The position numbers and the translations under genes are program-made. Shown in pieces: positions 17,254-26,870 of a stretch of 64,000 nt of DNA. Position 1 is the stretch's first letter. Every line of letters starts with the position of its first letter. The notes beneath the pieces are model-generated. The model worked only from the letters and a program-made list of their open reading frames with translations. It searched no databases and was not told the DNA's origin. Origin of the DNA: [Clostridium] celerecrescens 18A (lineage in GTDB: Bacteria > Bacillota > Clostridia > Lachnospirales > Lachnospiraceae); contig NZ_PGET01000001.1 of the NCBI RefSeq assembly GCF_002797975.1, positions 2,604,001-2,668,000 on the forward strand, written 5' to 3'.

Positions 17254-18471
17254 TTAAAAAATATTATTTTTAACAATAGGAACAGCCCTATATTTTTCCA
17301 AAAGGTCCAATGATAAACTTGAACCGGTCCGGACCTCCATATCTGCCATAGTGTATAGCCTTGATTCCTGATATTCATTGATATCCACAAAAGCCACCTC
17401 ATCCCTCCGGAATTGCTGATTATTTAAAATTGAATAATCATGGGTTGTGAAAATAAGCTGAACATTCACATTACTATCCCGTTGAAAGAAATCTACTATA
17501 AATTTCGCGATAGCCGGTTGAAATTTATCAGAAATGTTGTCTATGATTAAGATTCCCCCTTTTTGACATAGATTGTATATATCTATAAATAAGGATAGAT
17601 ATTTCATTGTACTGTCGGGAACGTTTGTAAAGTCCATATAATATGTCTGGTGCTGCCCAGTGGTCCGAGATTTGACGCGGTATCCAAGCATAGGAATACC
17701 ATGTTCAATAATCAGGTCTGATACAGGAATTCCTAACTTTTGAAGCTGCTCGAAACCAAAATTAAGTGCATTGGGATTCTCCCGTATTTTGTAAATTCTC
17801 TCTTCTATAGCTGAATTTCCAAGAAATTGAAACGGTTCAGGGAAATCAAAACAATACACAATATGTTTGGAAAAAAAACATTTAAACGGCTTCATTATTT
17901 CTGTAATTTTCGGAATGTCCAAACATGATAAAACAGAACAAAATAATTGCTTATCATTAGGACGGAAAGATGTCCCTTTATGTAAATATTTTTCAAACCC
18001 GCGTCCAACGGAGAGCACTCCAGCGGTCCTTGTATATACCACTTGGTGATCCGCAATCAGATGCTCTGATAAAATATTCTGATTTTTAATAGTGAATCCG
18101 TATTCATAAACACACTGGCCGCTTATGAAAGAAATTTCCATTTCTGTTGGCTGCTGATTCACGTCTGTTATTTGACATGGAACAATCTTACTTCTGCAAC
18201 TTAAGTCCAAAAGCGACATGTGATGTTTTTCCGAAATACCTTTCAGTAAAAAAAGCTGTTTGAAAATAAGTGATTGAAAACTCACAAGTGCAAGGATTAA
18301 ATTGGTTTTACCACTTGAGCTGGCTCCATAAACAGCCAGGGTCTTTATCAGCTTTTTGCTGTCAGTTTGGATCAGATGACTTGAGAGTTCATCATAATTT
18401 AATGCACTCATATCAATAAAAACTTCATGCAGAAAGGAACGAAAATTTCTAAAACGAAAAGACAATATCAT
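17254..18471 (-). CDS. AAA-family ATPase (AAA_15/RloA-like), lone
   Basis: A 405-residue SMC/ABC-type ATPase of the group often linked to phage defence (RloA/AbiL type). N-terminal FRFRNFRSF precedes Walker A GASSSGKT (residues 49-56). The C-terminal half has GGILIIDNIS at the Walker B position and TTHDYSIL as the H-loop. Most relatives have IDE and LHP here; this protein has IDN and FQP, so the catalytic Glu is replaced by Asn. No RloB-type or toxin partner is adjacent: an AraC gene lies downstream (convergent) and an efflux operon upstream. AGGAGG is 9 nt before ATG 18471. Function is unknown; defence is only a guess. Confidence 0.8.
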   Translation of the reverse strand: MILSFRFRNFRSFLHEVFIDMSALNYDELSSHLIQTDSKKLIKTLAVYGASSSGKTNLILALVSFQSLIFKQLFLLKGISEKHHMSLLDLSCRSKIVPCQITDVNQQPTEMEISFISGQCVYEYGFTIKNQNILSEHLIADHQVVYTRTAGVLSVGRGFEKYLHKGTSFRPNDKQLFCSVLSCLDIPKITEIMKPFKCFFSKHIVYCFDFPEPFQFLGNSAIEERIYKIRENPNALNFGFEQLQKLGIPVSDLIIEHGIPMLGYRVKSRTTGQHQTYYMDFTNVPDSTMKYLSLFIDIYNLCQKGGILIIDNISDKFQPAIAKFIVDFFQRDSNVNVQLIFTTHDYSILNNQQFRRDEVAFVDINEYQESRLYTMADMEVRTGSSLSLDLLEKYRAVPIVKNNIF

Positions 18472-18545
18472 TGCATCATTCCTCCTCTCATTTCTTCATT
18501 CTATTTTATAAATTTTTTCTTTGTGGCATATTTATATTGGAATCA

Positions 18546-19751
18546 TTATTGCTCCGAAGCCATAATGATTCCGTTTACCGCCCACCGGTAGGTATCATAA
18601 GCCTGATACAGAGAGACATAGGCATTCTGCTTTGCACTTTCTGCCTCAAAGTATGACATCTGGGCCTGCATATAATTGATTTTGCTTAGCAAACCAAGTT
18701 TAAAAGAATGATCGGCCTTTTCTTTCTCCAATGCAGCCTTTTCATAAGAAATACAGGCAGCCTCATAGGAGCTTTTTGCCTGCAATACTGCCTGATAATA
18801 GGACTGCATTGTAATTCCAACGTTCTGTTCTCCTTCTGAATTGCTGGCTTCCTTGTCTTTCGTTCCGGTTGTGGAATGATTGGAGGTTGTATGGCGTTTC
18901 GAAATGAGATTGTAGTTATTTCTGATTGCTTTTGCCGTGTCTGCTTCTAAATCAATGGCAGAAACAGTAATGGTATCCAGCTCAGGAAGTCCGCCGATTG
19001 CAGGAACTGCCTCTTTAGAATACCCGGTCATAAGACAAAGGGAACGCCTTAAGCTGTCAATGGTATTGTCAAGCTTCAGGAGAGATGACTGTGCAGACAG
19101 CAATTCCTTTTGGGCTGAAAGCACGGCCGCTTCCGTAGAAATACCCTGCTTTACGCTTAGTTTCTGAACCTCCAGGGCCGCATTACTTAATTCTGCCACC
19201 TTCTGAAGCGTAGTCAGGTTAGAAAGAGCACTGTTATAGCTGAACATGGTTTGATTGGCATAATACGTATAGTTTTTTGCAGCCCGGGAGATATTGGATT
19301 GAACCGATGAATTGGAACGGTTTAAATAGTCTAACGATCTGCCCATTTTTTCAGCTGATATTTTCATACCCTTTACCGTCATATTGAGTATCATATACTG
19401 TTCCATTCCTTCCACTGTATCTGTTGCGCCTGAATTTTCTAGCTCATCCACTTCGTCCTTTAAGTCCATGATGTTGCGGATCATCTCATCATGAATGTAT
19501 CGCTGATTATCTAAAGAGTCATAAATAGTGTCCGTTGAATTTAGCATATCAGGATTAAAATATCGTACAAGATCTGGAAGCTCATCAAACTCGATCGTAT
19601 CATCATTCAGCCTATCCCACTGTTCTTGAGTTACCCCATTAGGGACAGTGTTCTCCGGCTGACCGGGTTCGGCTGCTCCATAAGCAGGAATAACAGAAGA
19701 AGCCATGAGTACAACCACAATGAAGAAAGGTAAAAAAAACTTCTTTTTCAT
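18546..19751 (-). CDS. TolC-like (outer membrane efflux protein family) protein 1
   Basis: 401 residues with a signal peptide (MKKKFFLPFFIVVVLMASS, cleavage near AYGA), then long amphipathic helices with Ala/Ser/Asn-rich heptads in two repeats, as in the TolC/OEP family. Each half carries the typical SAQKELLSAQSSLLKL or QAQMSYFEAESAKQNAY helix. It lies 4 nt after a paralogue and downstream of RND and HlyD-like genes. In a Gram-positive it cannot form a canonical outer-membrane duct, so it may assemble as an exported alpha-helical tube in the wall. A hairpin (18539-18572) covers its stop codon. Confidence 0.8.
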   Translation of the reverse strand: MKKKFFLPFFIVVVLMASSVIPAYGAAEPGQPENTVPNGVTQEQWDRLNDDTIEFDELPDLVRYFNPDMLNSTDTIYDSLDNQRYIHDEMIRNIMDLKDEVDELENSGATDTVEGMEQYMILNMTVKGMKISAEKMGRSLDYLNRSNSSVQSNISRAAKNYTYYANQTMFSYNSALSNLTTLQKVAELSNAALEVQKLSVKQGISTEAAVLSAQKELLSAQSSLLKLDNTIDSLRRSLCLMTGYSKEAVPAIGGLPELDTITVSAIDLEADTAKAIRNNYNLISKRHTTSNHSTTGTKDKEASNSEGEQNVGITMQSYYQAVLQAKSSYEAACISYEKAALEKEKADHSFKLGLLSKINYMQAQMSYFEAESAKQNAYVSLYQAYDTYRWAVNGIIMASEQ

Positions 19752-19755
19752 CTCA

Positions 19756-20904
19756 TCAACCTCCCGTCGAAGCCAGACCGTTCACCGCATTATCATAGGT
19801 CTGGAATGCCTGAAAAAGGGTCAGCCCTGCAGACTTTACGGCAATACGATTCATATTGTACGCATTTTTCTGCCTCTGATAATCAAGGGGGCTCATCATA
19901 CGAAGCTGATATTTCTGTTGGGCTGTATCCATGTTTTTGCTCTCCAAATTATATTCCCCAATTGCCTGCTCATAAGCTGCCTTAGCCTGCAGGACTGCCT
20001 GGTAATCCTTTACAAGAGCAGTGTTGATATTCTGCTCATCGCTTGAGATGGTCCTTTTTAAGGTCTCCTTCGTAATATCGGCGCTGGCGTTCTCCAGCTT
20101 CCTCTTATTGATCTTTAAGGTGTAATTATTCTGAAAAGCCATTTCCTTATCTGTTTCCGGGTTTATTAAACCGGTACGTTCCATATCAACAGCCGGAATA
20201 TCCATGATTTCAGGAATATCATTGTACTTCCAGCCCAGCATTACGCAAAGCTTCTGCCTTGTTTCTTCCGCCGATGCGCGCAATTTATCAATCGCCCCCC
20301 TGGAGTTATGTAAACATTCCTGCGCCATAAGTACAGCCACCTGGGTTGCCATGCCTGTGCTCTGTTTTGCCAGTGCAGCCTGGTATTCTGCCTCTAAAAG
20401 CTCTAAATTTATCATTAAACGTTCGAGTTCATACTGCTGTTGAAAATAGGAAATCATCAAGGTCTGAGCTCTCGATATCAGATTCGCCTCCGTCTGGTCA
20501 TAAGTGAGTCTGTATATTTCCAGATCCTCTGTGTTAACATCCGCCTCCTTATCTGCTTTCGCGGCGCTCACCGCACTTTTAGCATCTGAAACCGGATCAT
20601 CACCCGATATGGCGCTCCTGGCATCACTTGCGGCATCCCGGTAATACTGAGCATACTGATCCCTTGTAACCAGGTCATCCTTTTTCTTATCATTTATATC
20701 TAGCTGATTTTTCTGTACTGTTACGTTGTATTCATGAATCAATCCAGCCAGTTCATCATACTCCATCACATTGTCTCTGAGCTTCCCCCATTCCTCAGGT
20801 GTCCTTGCAAATTCCGGACTGCCAGCCCGGACTTTCATCGCCGGGCCGGAAAAGGTAAGCACTGTCACAAGACAACATGCGCCGATCAGCTTCCATTTTC
20901 TCAT
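19756..20904 (-). CDS. TolC-like (outer membrane efflux protein family) protein 2
   Basis: 382 residues: signal peptide (MRKWKLIGACCLVTVLTFSG, cleavage near AMKVRA), then the same coiled-coil pattern as the next gene. Both share an N-terminal block W..L.DD/N..E.DEL..L...(F/Y)N and the ending YQAYDTYRWAVNG / FQAFQTYDNAVNG, showing tandem duplication followed by divergence. AAAGGAA precedes ATG 20904, and the gene starts 22 nt after the RND gene. It is probably the exported partner of the RND pump and its adaptor. Confidence 0.8.
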   Translation of the reverse strand: MRKWKLIGACCLVTVLTFSGPAMKVRAGSPEFARTPEEWGKLRDNVMEYDELAGLIHEYNVTVQKNQLDINDKKKDDLVTRDQYAQYYRDAASDARSAISGDDPVSDAKSAVSAAKADKEADVNTEDLEIYRLTYDQTEANLISRAQTLMISYFQQQYELERLMINLELLEAEYQAALAKQSTGMATQVAVLMAQECLHNSRGAIDKLRASAEETRQKLCVMLGWKYNDIPEIMDIPAVDMERTGLINPETDKEMAFQNNYTLKINKRKLENASADITKETLKRTISSDEQNINTALVKDYQAVLQAKAAYEQAIGEYNLESKNMDTAQQKYQLRMMSPLDYQRQKNAYNMNRIAVKSAGLTLFQAFQTYDNAVNGLASTGG

Positions 20905-20926
20905 CTTTTCATTCCTTTCACTTTAT

Positions 20927-23900
20927 TTAAAACTCTTTACTTGTCAGTTTTTTCGCTTCTTTCTCGCTTCTTTCTCGCTTCTTTCTCTCCTTTTCACCTT
21001 TTTTACTCATGATATTGTAATATACAGGAAGCATAAGAAGACTTAATACTGTGGAAGCGGTCAGGCCTCCGATATTGACAATAGCAAGGCCCTGCATCAT
21101 TTCTCCTGAATGACCCAATGCTAGTGCCATTGGAATCATAGACAGCACCGTTGTGAGAGTTGTCATGAGGATTGGACGCAGCCTGGTAGCTCCTGCTTCA
21201 ATCATTGCTTCCTCAAGAGGCATCTCTTCTTTGTACTGATTGACCGTATCCACGTAAAGAATCCCGCTGTTTACAACCGTTCCAACCAGCATCAAAAATC
21301 CAAGCATTACAACCATGCTCAATTCGCAGCCTGCAAAGAACAATAAGCCAAAAGCACCAATGAGGCTGAATGGAATAGTTGTCATGACCATAAAGGAAAA
21401 CCTTGGTGATTCAAACTGGGCAGACATAACTACAAATACAAGAAAAATTGCCAGACTTATCGCGGTAAGAAGAGAGGTGAGTTCTTCAGTCGTCGTTTCA
21501 TCTATTGCGCTGGCTCCTATGCTAACAATAGGATTTATATTCGGTGCCACAACTTCACTGTTAATCATACTTTTCGTATTCTTTTCTGCCGCTGAGGTAT
21601 AATCTCCGGTAATCGTTACGACATATTGCTTATCTTCTCTCGTGATGCTGGCCGGGCTGTCCTGAAAGCTTAATTCCGCAACATCATTTAAAGCTGCAAA
21701 GCCTCCGTTTGAAAGGGACAGGGTCATATTCCGGATCTGGTCCATTGTCTTGAATTCGCCCTCCATATATTGGACCTTTACCTCCACATCATCGCCATCT
21801 ACTTCTATAGATTTCGCATTCACCCCATTAATCGCCTGATATACACTGTGCCCGATAGAAGAAGGGCTTATGCCTTTTGCCTTTGCCTTTACCGGATCCA
21901 CAGTTACTTCCACAACAGGCGCAGAGTTCTCAATCGAAGAATGTATCCGGGTAAGCTCCGGCCTAACCATCAATTTTGAGACAAGTTCTTCGGAGGTTCT
22001 TTTTAACTGATCATAATTTGCACTTTTTATGTTCAGCTCGTATGAATCCCCGGAACTATTCATGTTGGCATAAGAATTTTCTTCTACTGTAATATTGCAG
22101 TCAGACACATGACTTAACTTCTCTTTAAAAATATCCACTGTCTGTTCTGTCGATATCTTTCTGTTGTCTTTTAAATATACAAGTATTGAGGCAGAACTTC
22201 CTGCACTGACTCCGCTTCCTCCATAACTGGTTATATAAGAATCCATTTCGTCATAATCGGAGAATGCATCTTCTACCTTTTCCAGCAGCTCATCAACTTC
22301 ATTTGTTTTAAGCCCCGGAACCATATTCACCGTAATGGCAAGCTGTCCTTGGTCATCCGCAGTGATCAGACTGACTTTGAGCTGCCCTGCCATAAGGAAG
22401 GATACTAAAAGCAGAAGAATTGATACTGTCATGACTGTTTTCTTTTTAGGAAGAATATAACGAATGATTGTTCTGTAGGCTTCCTGAAGCTTTTGTACCG
22501 GCGTGGACAAAGGAGCCCGGGCTTCCTCCGGCTTATAAATTAAATAGCATAAGGGTACGATCGTAATTGCCGATATCAGGGAAGCTCCCATACAGAATAC
22601 GATAGTAAATCCCAAAGGCTTAAACATCTGTCCTGCCATACCGCTTAAGAGAGCAAGCGGGAGAAATACCACACAGGTGGTCAGGGTAGAGCCGAAAACC
22701 GAAGCTGCCACAATCTCTGAACCTTTCAATGCATCCATAAAGTAATCGATAAATTCTTTCTTTTCCTGTGCTGTCACCCGGAAGCAGCTTTCCATCACGA
22801 CAATGGAATTATCCACCATCATCCCGACTCCCATGGATAACGCTGCAAGGGTCAGCATATTCAGGGAATAGTCCATGAGCTTCATCAGAATAAGTGCCGC
22901 CAAAATAGAAACCGGTATAGAGCTTCCGACAATTAGGGACGCTTTCAGATCTCCAAAGAAGAGCCAGATAACTATCATGGATATAATGATACCAAGAACA
23001 ACCGTTTCTGCTATGGAAAACAAAGAGGCCATGATATCTTCAGAGCTGTCATGAATCATTTGTATATCTAATTCCGGATTCACCGATTCCAGCGCTTTAA
23101 TTGCATTTTTTACTTCTTTTGAAAGCTCTGCAGCAGTGGAGCTTTGCTGTTTACTTATAGAAAGAGAAACCGTATTGTTTCCATTATAGCGGGCAATACT
23201 CCCCTCTTTTTCACTTGTTGTATAAATAGATGCAATATCCCCCAGATAAACAATATTATTACCGGGTACCGTAAGCGGAATATCCTGCAGAGAATCCTCT
23301 GTGTCAAATTTCAGCCGCGAGGATATTGCTGCTTTTTTTCTGCCTACCTCTACTGTCCCCCCGGGCATCTTTACATCAGACGCAGAAATATCATTTGCTA
23401 CGGAAGACATGGAAAGTTTATACTGCTGCATCTTTTCCATGTTCAGTTCTACCTTGATATAATCCTCACTTCCGCCCGCAATTGATACCTCTGCTGCATT
23501 GGACAGCTTTTCAAATTCCGGCACGATGTCTTGTTTTACATAATCATATTGATTTTCAGTATCTCTTCCACTGACAACCAGAGCAATATCAGCAGTGGAG
23601 GCCATATCCAATTCCATTACCACCGGTACTTTCGAATCCTCCGGCAAATTTGCGGAAATTCCGTCAATTTTCTTTTTAAGATCATCGTAGGCCTTATCCA
23701 GATCTGTTCCGTATTCATACTGTAAAGTGACTGTGGAGCGATTCTCCGAGGATTTTGATGTCACCTTTTTAATACCGCTAAGTGAACCAACTGCACTCTC
23801 AATTTCTTTACCAATTAATTCATCCACATCCTTTGGCTGTGCTCCGGGATATGCCGTCACGACCATAAGCATGGGCATGCTCATCTCAGGTGTCAGCTCC

Positions 23901-24004
23901 TGTCTGGAATCTTTAACAGAAGAGATACCAAATACCACCAGGCATAGAAGACACATGATGATGGTAACAGGCCGTTTTAAAACAATTTTTGTTAAATTAT
24001 TCAT
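20927..24004 (-). CDS. RND-family efflux transporter (AcrB/SwrC-like)
   Basis: 1025 residues with the full RND layout: TM1 near 13-30, a large exported loop (about 35-330), TM2-6, TM7 near 530, a second loop, TM8-12. The N-terminal LKRPVTIIMCLLCLVVFG and the exported PGAQPKDVDE segment are family hallmarks. The TM4 proton-relay site reads GMMVDNSIVVMES, so the first Asp is present and the second is Asn. The C-terminus is a highly charged tail encoded by an 11-bp tandem repeat. The start overlaps the adaptor gene by 4 bp (ATGA). It is likely proton-driven export of a lipid, peptide or drug. Confidence 0.95.
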   Translation of the reverse strand: MNNLTKIVLKRPVTIIMCLLCLVVFGISSVKDSRQELTPEMSMPMLMVVTAYPGAQPKDVDELIGKEIESAVGSLSGIKKVTSKSSENRSTVTLQYEYGTDLDKAYDDLKKKIDGISANLPEDSKVPVVMELDMASTADIALVVSGRDTENQYDYVKQDIVPEFEKLSNAAEVSIAGGSEDYIKVELNMEKMQQYKLSMSSVANDISASDVKMPGGTVEVGRKKAAISSRLKFDTEDSLQDIPLTVPGNNIVYLGDIASIYTTSEKEGSIARYNGNNTVSLSISKQQSSTAAELSKEVKNAIKALESVNPELDIQMIHDSSEDIMASLFSIAETVVLGIIISMIVIWLFFGDLKASLIVGSSIPVSILAALILMKLMDYSLNMLTLAALSMGVGMMVDNSIVVMESCFRVTAQEKKEFIDYFMDALKGSEIVAASVFGSTLTTCVVFLPLALLSGMAGQMFKPLGFTIVFCMGASLISAITIVPLCYLIYKPEEARAPLSTPVQKLQEAYRTIIRYILPKKKTVMTVSILLLLVSFLMAGQLKVSLITADDQGQLAITVNMVPGLKTNEVDELLEKVEDAFSDYDEMDSYITSYGGSGVSAGSSASILVYLKDNRKISTEQTVDIFKEKLSHVSDCNITVEENSYANMNSSGDSYELNIKSANYDQLKRTSEELVSKLMVRPELTRIHSSIENSAPVVEVTVDPVKAKAKGISPSSIGHSVYQAINGVNAKSIEVDGDDVEVKVQYMEGEFKTMDQIRNMTLSLSNGGFAALNDVAELSFQDSPASITREDKQYVVTITGDYTSAAEKNTKSMINSEVVAPNINPIVSIGASAIDETTTEELTSLLTAISLAIFLVFVVMSAQFESPRFSFMVMTTIPFSLIGAFGLLFFAGCELSMVVMLGFLMLVGTVVNSGILYVDTVNQYKEEMPLEEAMIEAGATRLRPILMTTLTTVLSMIPMALALGHSGEMMQGLAIVNIGGLTASTVLSLLMLPVYYNIMSKKGEKERKKRERSEKEAKKLTSKEF
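20954..20986. repeat. 11-bp tandem repeat in the RND C-terminal tail
   Basis: Three perfect head-to-tail copies of cgcttctttct encode part of the Lys/Arg/Glu-rich cytoplasmic tail. Because 11 is not a multiple of 3, gain or loss of a unit would shift the last codons. Confidence 0.9.
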
Positions 24005-25080
24005 GCCTCAGATTCTCCTTTTGTTTCTTTATCAATGCCCATTTCCACCACTTCTGCTCCTTCATAAAGCTCCGGGCTCCAGGTAGTAATGACTGACATA
24101 TCCTTCTGAATCCCTTCCTTCACCTCCAACCGGGTCAAATCATAAATACCGGCTTTAATAAAAATTTTATGTACAGTCCCATTATCATAAGTAAAAACAT
24201 ATGGTTTGCTGTTCTCATAGTAGACGGAATCCACAGGAACCGTAAGCACCTGCACCGCACGATCGGAACATAGTGACAGCTTGACACTCGTCCCGGGGGA
24301 TAAATCGTTTCCCCCGTTCATTTGGATTTTAATCTTAAAGAGACCAGTCTTTTCATCTGCCATCCCACTTATTTCAGAAATGGTTCCGTCCAGATCCTCT
24401 CCGCCTTCTTCCACTTTTACCGTGTCTCCAAGATTTACCTGGCGTTTTAATTTCTCTGTCAGGCTTGAAGAAATAATTTTATTTCCCTCTCCGGAAATAA
24501 CAAAGATCTGATCACTCACTGACACCTTGTCAAATTCCTCTATGCTGCAGCTCTCAATTTTTCCGCTGATCGGAGACTTGATATTGCTGTAGGAAATCTG
24601 ATTTTCATATTCCTCCTTCGCCTGTCTAAAAGCAATCTCTGACTTTTTTGCTGAATTTGCATACCCCTGATATTCCTGCTCTGAGATAGCTCCGCTCTGA
24701 TAAAGTACAGCCATACGCCCCAGAGTATCATGAGCTTCTTTATAAGTAACTTCAGCATTATCCATGGCATTCTTTGAGTTCTGTACTTTGTTAGTGTCAA
24801 TCACACAGAGAAGCTGTCCCTGATTCACCATATCACCGGCTTTTACGGGAACTTGTGTAACGGTTCCCACTGCTTCCGGAAAAATCCTGACTACCGTCTC
24901 TAGTTCCACGGTTCCGATCAGGCTGGTATACAATTCAATTGTACCAACCTCAGGATATACTGTTTCCACAACCGGCAGCACATCTGTCTTTTCTGTAACC
25001 TTTTTTTCATTAACCCGAATTATGACCAAAACAATCAGTATAACTGCAATTACTCCAAGTAACAAAACTCTCTTTTTCAT
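24001..25080 (-). CDS. RND adaptor / membrane fusion protein (HlyD/AcrA-like)
   Basis: 359 residues: an N-terminal membrane anchor (about 4-21), a biotinyl-lipoyl half-motif (VGTVTQVPVKAGDMVNQGQLL), an alpha-hairpin (residues about 100-150), the second lipoyl half (ISYSNIKSPISGKI), then beta-barrel and membrane-proximal domains ending in VITTWSPELYEGAEV. There is no lipobox. AAGGAGCGG precedes ATG 25080. It would link the RND pump to the TolC-like proteins on the outside of the membrane. Confidence 0.93.
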   Translation of the reverse strand: MKKRVLLLGVIAVILIVLVIIRVNEKKVTEKTDVLPVVETVYPEVGTIELYTSLIGTVELETVVRIFPEAVGTVTQVPVKAGDMVNQGQLLCVIDTNKVQNSKNAMDNAEVTYKEAHDTLGRMAVLYQSGAISEQEYQGYANSAKKSEIAFRQAKEEYENQISYSNIKSPISGKIESCSIEEFDKVSVSDQIFVISGEGNKIISSSLTEKLKRQVNLGDTVKVEEGGEDLDGTISEISGMADEKTGLFKIKIQMNGGNDLSPGTSVKLSLCSDRAVQVLTVPVDSVYYENSKPYVFTYDNGTVHKIFIKAGIYDLTRLEVKEGIQKDMSVITTWSPELYEGAEVVEMGIDKETKGESEA

Positions 25081-25145
25081 ATTCCGCTCCTTATAAAAAT
25101 CATTTTTATATTAACCTGCTTCATCGGCAGGGAAACCTCGTCCAT

Positions 25146-25979
25146 TTACACAACCTTTTTCAGCATTGCATTTACTCCTGATGCCACCAAACCTCCGTCA
25201 CACAGAATATCTACACCAGTTAAATATCCTGCGCCTTCACTGGCACAATATGCAAAGAGACCTGCGATTTCTTCCACCCGTCCTGGCCTTTTTACTGCAC
25301 AGAATTTAGTGAAAGAGGCTGCTTCTTCTTTCTCCAGTTCACCCATGGGGGTATCGAAATTGCCCGGTGATATAGAAAGTACTCTTGCTCCCTTATTACC
25401 GAATCTAGCTGCGTCTTGTTTTGCAAACCATATGACAAAATTTTTTGAAATCCCATATGCAATACCGGAACGATATTTTTCCGGATAAAAATAAATACGT
25501 TTCATTACTTTTTTCATGAATTGATCCGGAGCTTCCCGGCTGTACTTGTACATTCTGACAGGCATTACTAATTTCGGAGTTAAATATGCGGACATGGAAG
25601 ACACATCAATCAAACAGGAACCTTCTTCCATCACTTTGTAAAAGGCGTTATTGATATAAATGGTTCCAAGCGCATTCACCTCCATAATCGTTTTTGCATC
25701 TCCCATATGGGGCGACATTCCGGCTGCATGTATTACGGCAGCCACAGAACCCTTAGCTTTTGAATAAGAAGCCAGTTTTTCCACACTGGTATAATCAGAG
25801 ACATCACAGGGGTATGCTTCAACCTGGATTCCATCCGCTTTCAATTCATTTACCGCATCTTCCAGCTTCTTCGGATTCCTTCCACTTATGATAATATAAT
25901 AACTTTTTCCCATTTCTTTGGCAGCAGCCAGCCCCATGCCGCTGCCACCTCCGGTAATTACACAAATCTTGCGCATCAT
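25146..25979 (-). CDS. Short-chain dehydrogenase/reductase 1
   Basis: 277 residues. The Rossmann motif is TGGGSGMG (residues 9-16); HAAG replaces the usual NNAG; the active-site Ser is in DVSSMSAY and the YxxxK pair in IAYGISKNF. An insertion between the Ser and Tyr strands (residues about 140-172) is longer than usual. The end GYLTGVDILCDGG is typical of classical SDRs. AGGGGAA precedes ATG 25979. It lies 51 nt downstream of a second SDR and 65 nt upstream of the adaptor gene, so it probably shares the efflux transcript. The substrate is unknown. Confidence 0.9.
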   Translation of the reverse strand: MMRKICVITGGGSGMGLAAAKEMGKSYYIIISGRNPKKLEDAVNELKADGIQVEAYPCDVSDYTSVEKLASYSKAKGSVAAVIHAAGMSPHMGDAKTIMEVNALGTIYINNAFYKVMEEGSCLIDVSSMSAYLTPKLVMPVRMYKYSREAPDQFMKKVMKRIYFYPEKYRSGIAYGISKNFVIWFAKQDAARFGNKGARVLSISPGNFDTPMGELEKEEAASFTKFCAVKRPGRVEEIAGLFAYCASEGAGYLTGVDILCDGGLVASGVNAMLKKVV

Positions 25980-26030
25980 TCCGTTCCCCTTTCTAAATTA
26001 GCTAAAGCTTCATCCAGTAATATGAAAAAG

Positions 26031-26831
26031 TTAATGCTTATTAGCCGCCAGTACTTTACTTATCAATTTCATTGCATATTCAGGCCATAAACGATATAAC
26101 GCGTTCATTATCCTGCAATCCTTTCCTATAAATACCTGAAAACGGTTATTCTCCATTGCTTTTACAATCAGCTTTGCAGCCTGCTCAGGAGACAGCATGT
26201 TCTTGGCCCTTGCATCTTCTGCCACCGATTTGCTTCCTTTTATATCTGAATTTATTTTGATATCCGTGGCTACACCACCCGGAAATACTACTGTAACGTT
26301 CACAGCAGTATTCGCTAGTTCTGAATGGAGCGCTTCTGTCATAACCTTTACAGCTGCTTTAGAAGCACCATAAATTCCCTGTCCGGGAACGGGCAGGAAT
26401 CCACCCATGCTGGATATATTGATCAAATGTGCTTCCGGACGTTCCTTTAAAAATGGCAGAAATGACTTTGTCATATAGATCGTTCCGTAAAAATTCACAT
26501 TCATTACACGATCAATCTGATCCAGCTCCAATTCATCCAGGTCTAAAAATGGCTGTATTATACCGGCACAATTTATAAGTCCATCTATATTTTTATACTT
26601 TGAAACTGCCTCAGCTGTAAATGCAATTACATCTCTTATATTTGAAATATCAACTGCATGCGTGTATAACCTGTTATTATTTCCTGAAACTTCAACCGTT
26701 TCAATCAGTGCCATCTGATTCTTATCAACAGCAATTACCGTAGCACCTTTGGAAAGCAGTTCAATTACCAATTGCCTACCCACGCCACTTCCGCCACCTG
26801 TTACTACAATAATTTTATTGAATGCTTTCAT
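26031..26831 (-). CDS. Short-chain dehydrogenase/reductase 2
   Basis: 266 residues of the classical SDR fold: TGGGSGVG cofactor loop, DKNQMAL acidic residue after the second strand (favouring NAD), NCAG, catalytic Ser in NISSMGGF and Tyr/Lys in YGASKAAVK. The FxxFPGGVATDI segment and C-terminal YRLWPEYAMKLI resemble lipid or sterol dehydrogenase relatives (17-beta-HSD-like). AGGAGG is 7 nt before ATG 26831; a TTG two codons earlier is less likely. It heads the operon behind an OmpR-type direct-repeat operator. Confidence 0.9.
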   Translation of the reverse strand: MKAFNKIIVVTGGGSGVGRQLVIELLSKGATVIAVDKNQMALIETVEVSGNNNRLYTHAVDISNIRDVIAFTAEAVSKYKNIDGLINCAGIIQPFLDLDELELDQIDRVMNVNFYGTIYMTKSFLPFLKERPEAHLINISSMGGFLPVPGQGIYGASKAAVKVMTEALHSELANTAVNVTVVFPGGVATDIKINSDIKGSKSVAEDARAKNMLSPEQAAKLIVKAMENNRFQVFIGKDCRIMNALYRLWPEYAMKLISKVLAANKH

Positions 26832-26870
26832 CGCCAATCCTCCTTAGAATGAAATACTGATTACTTTTTC

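Noticed and set aside
17254..18471. Assigning the AAA ATPase to a named defence system
   Set aside because: No partner gene is adjacent and the Walker B is atypical, so a named system would be a guess.
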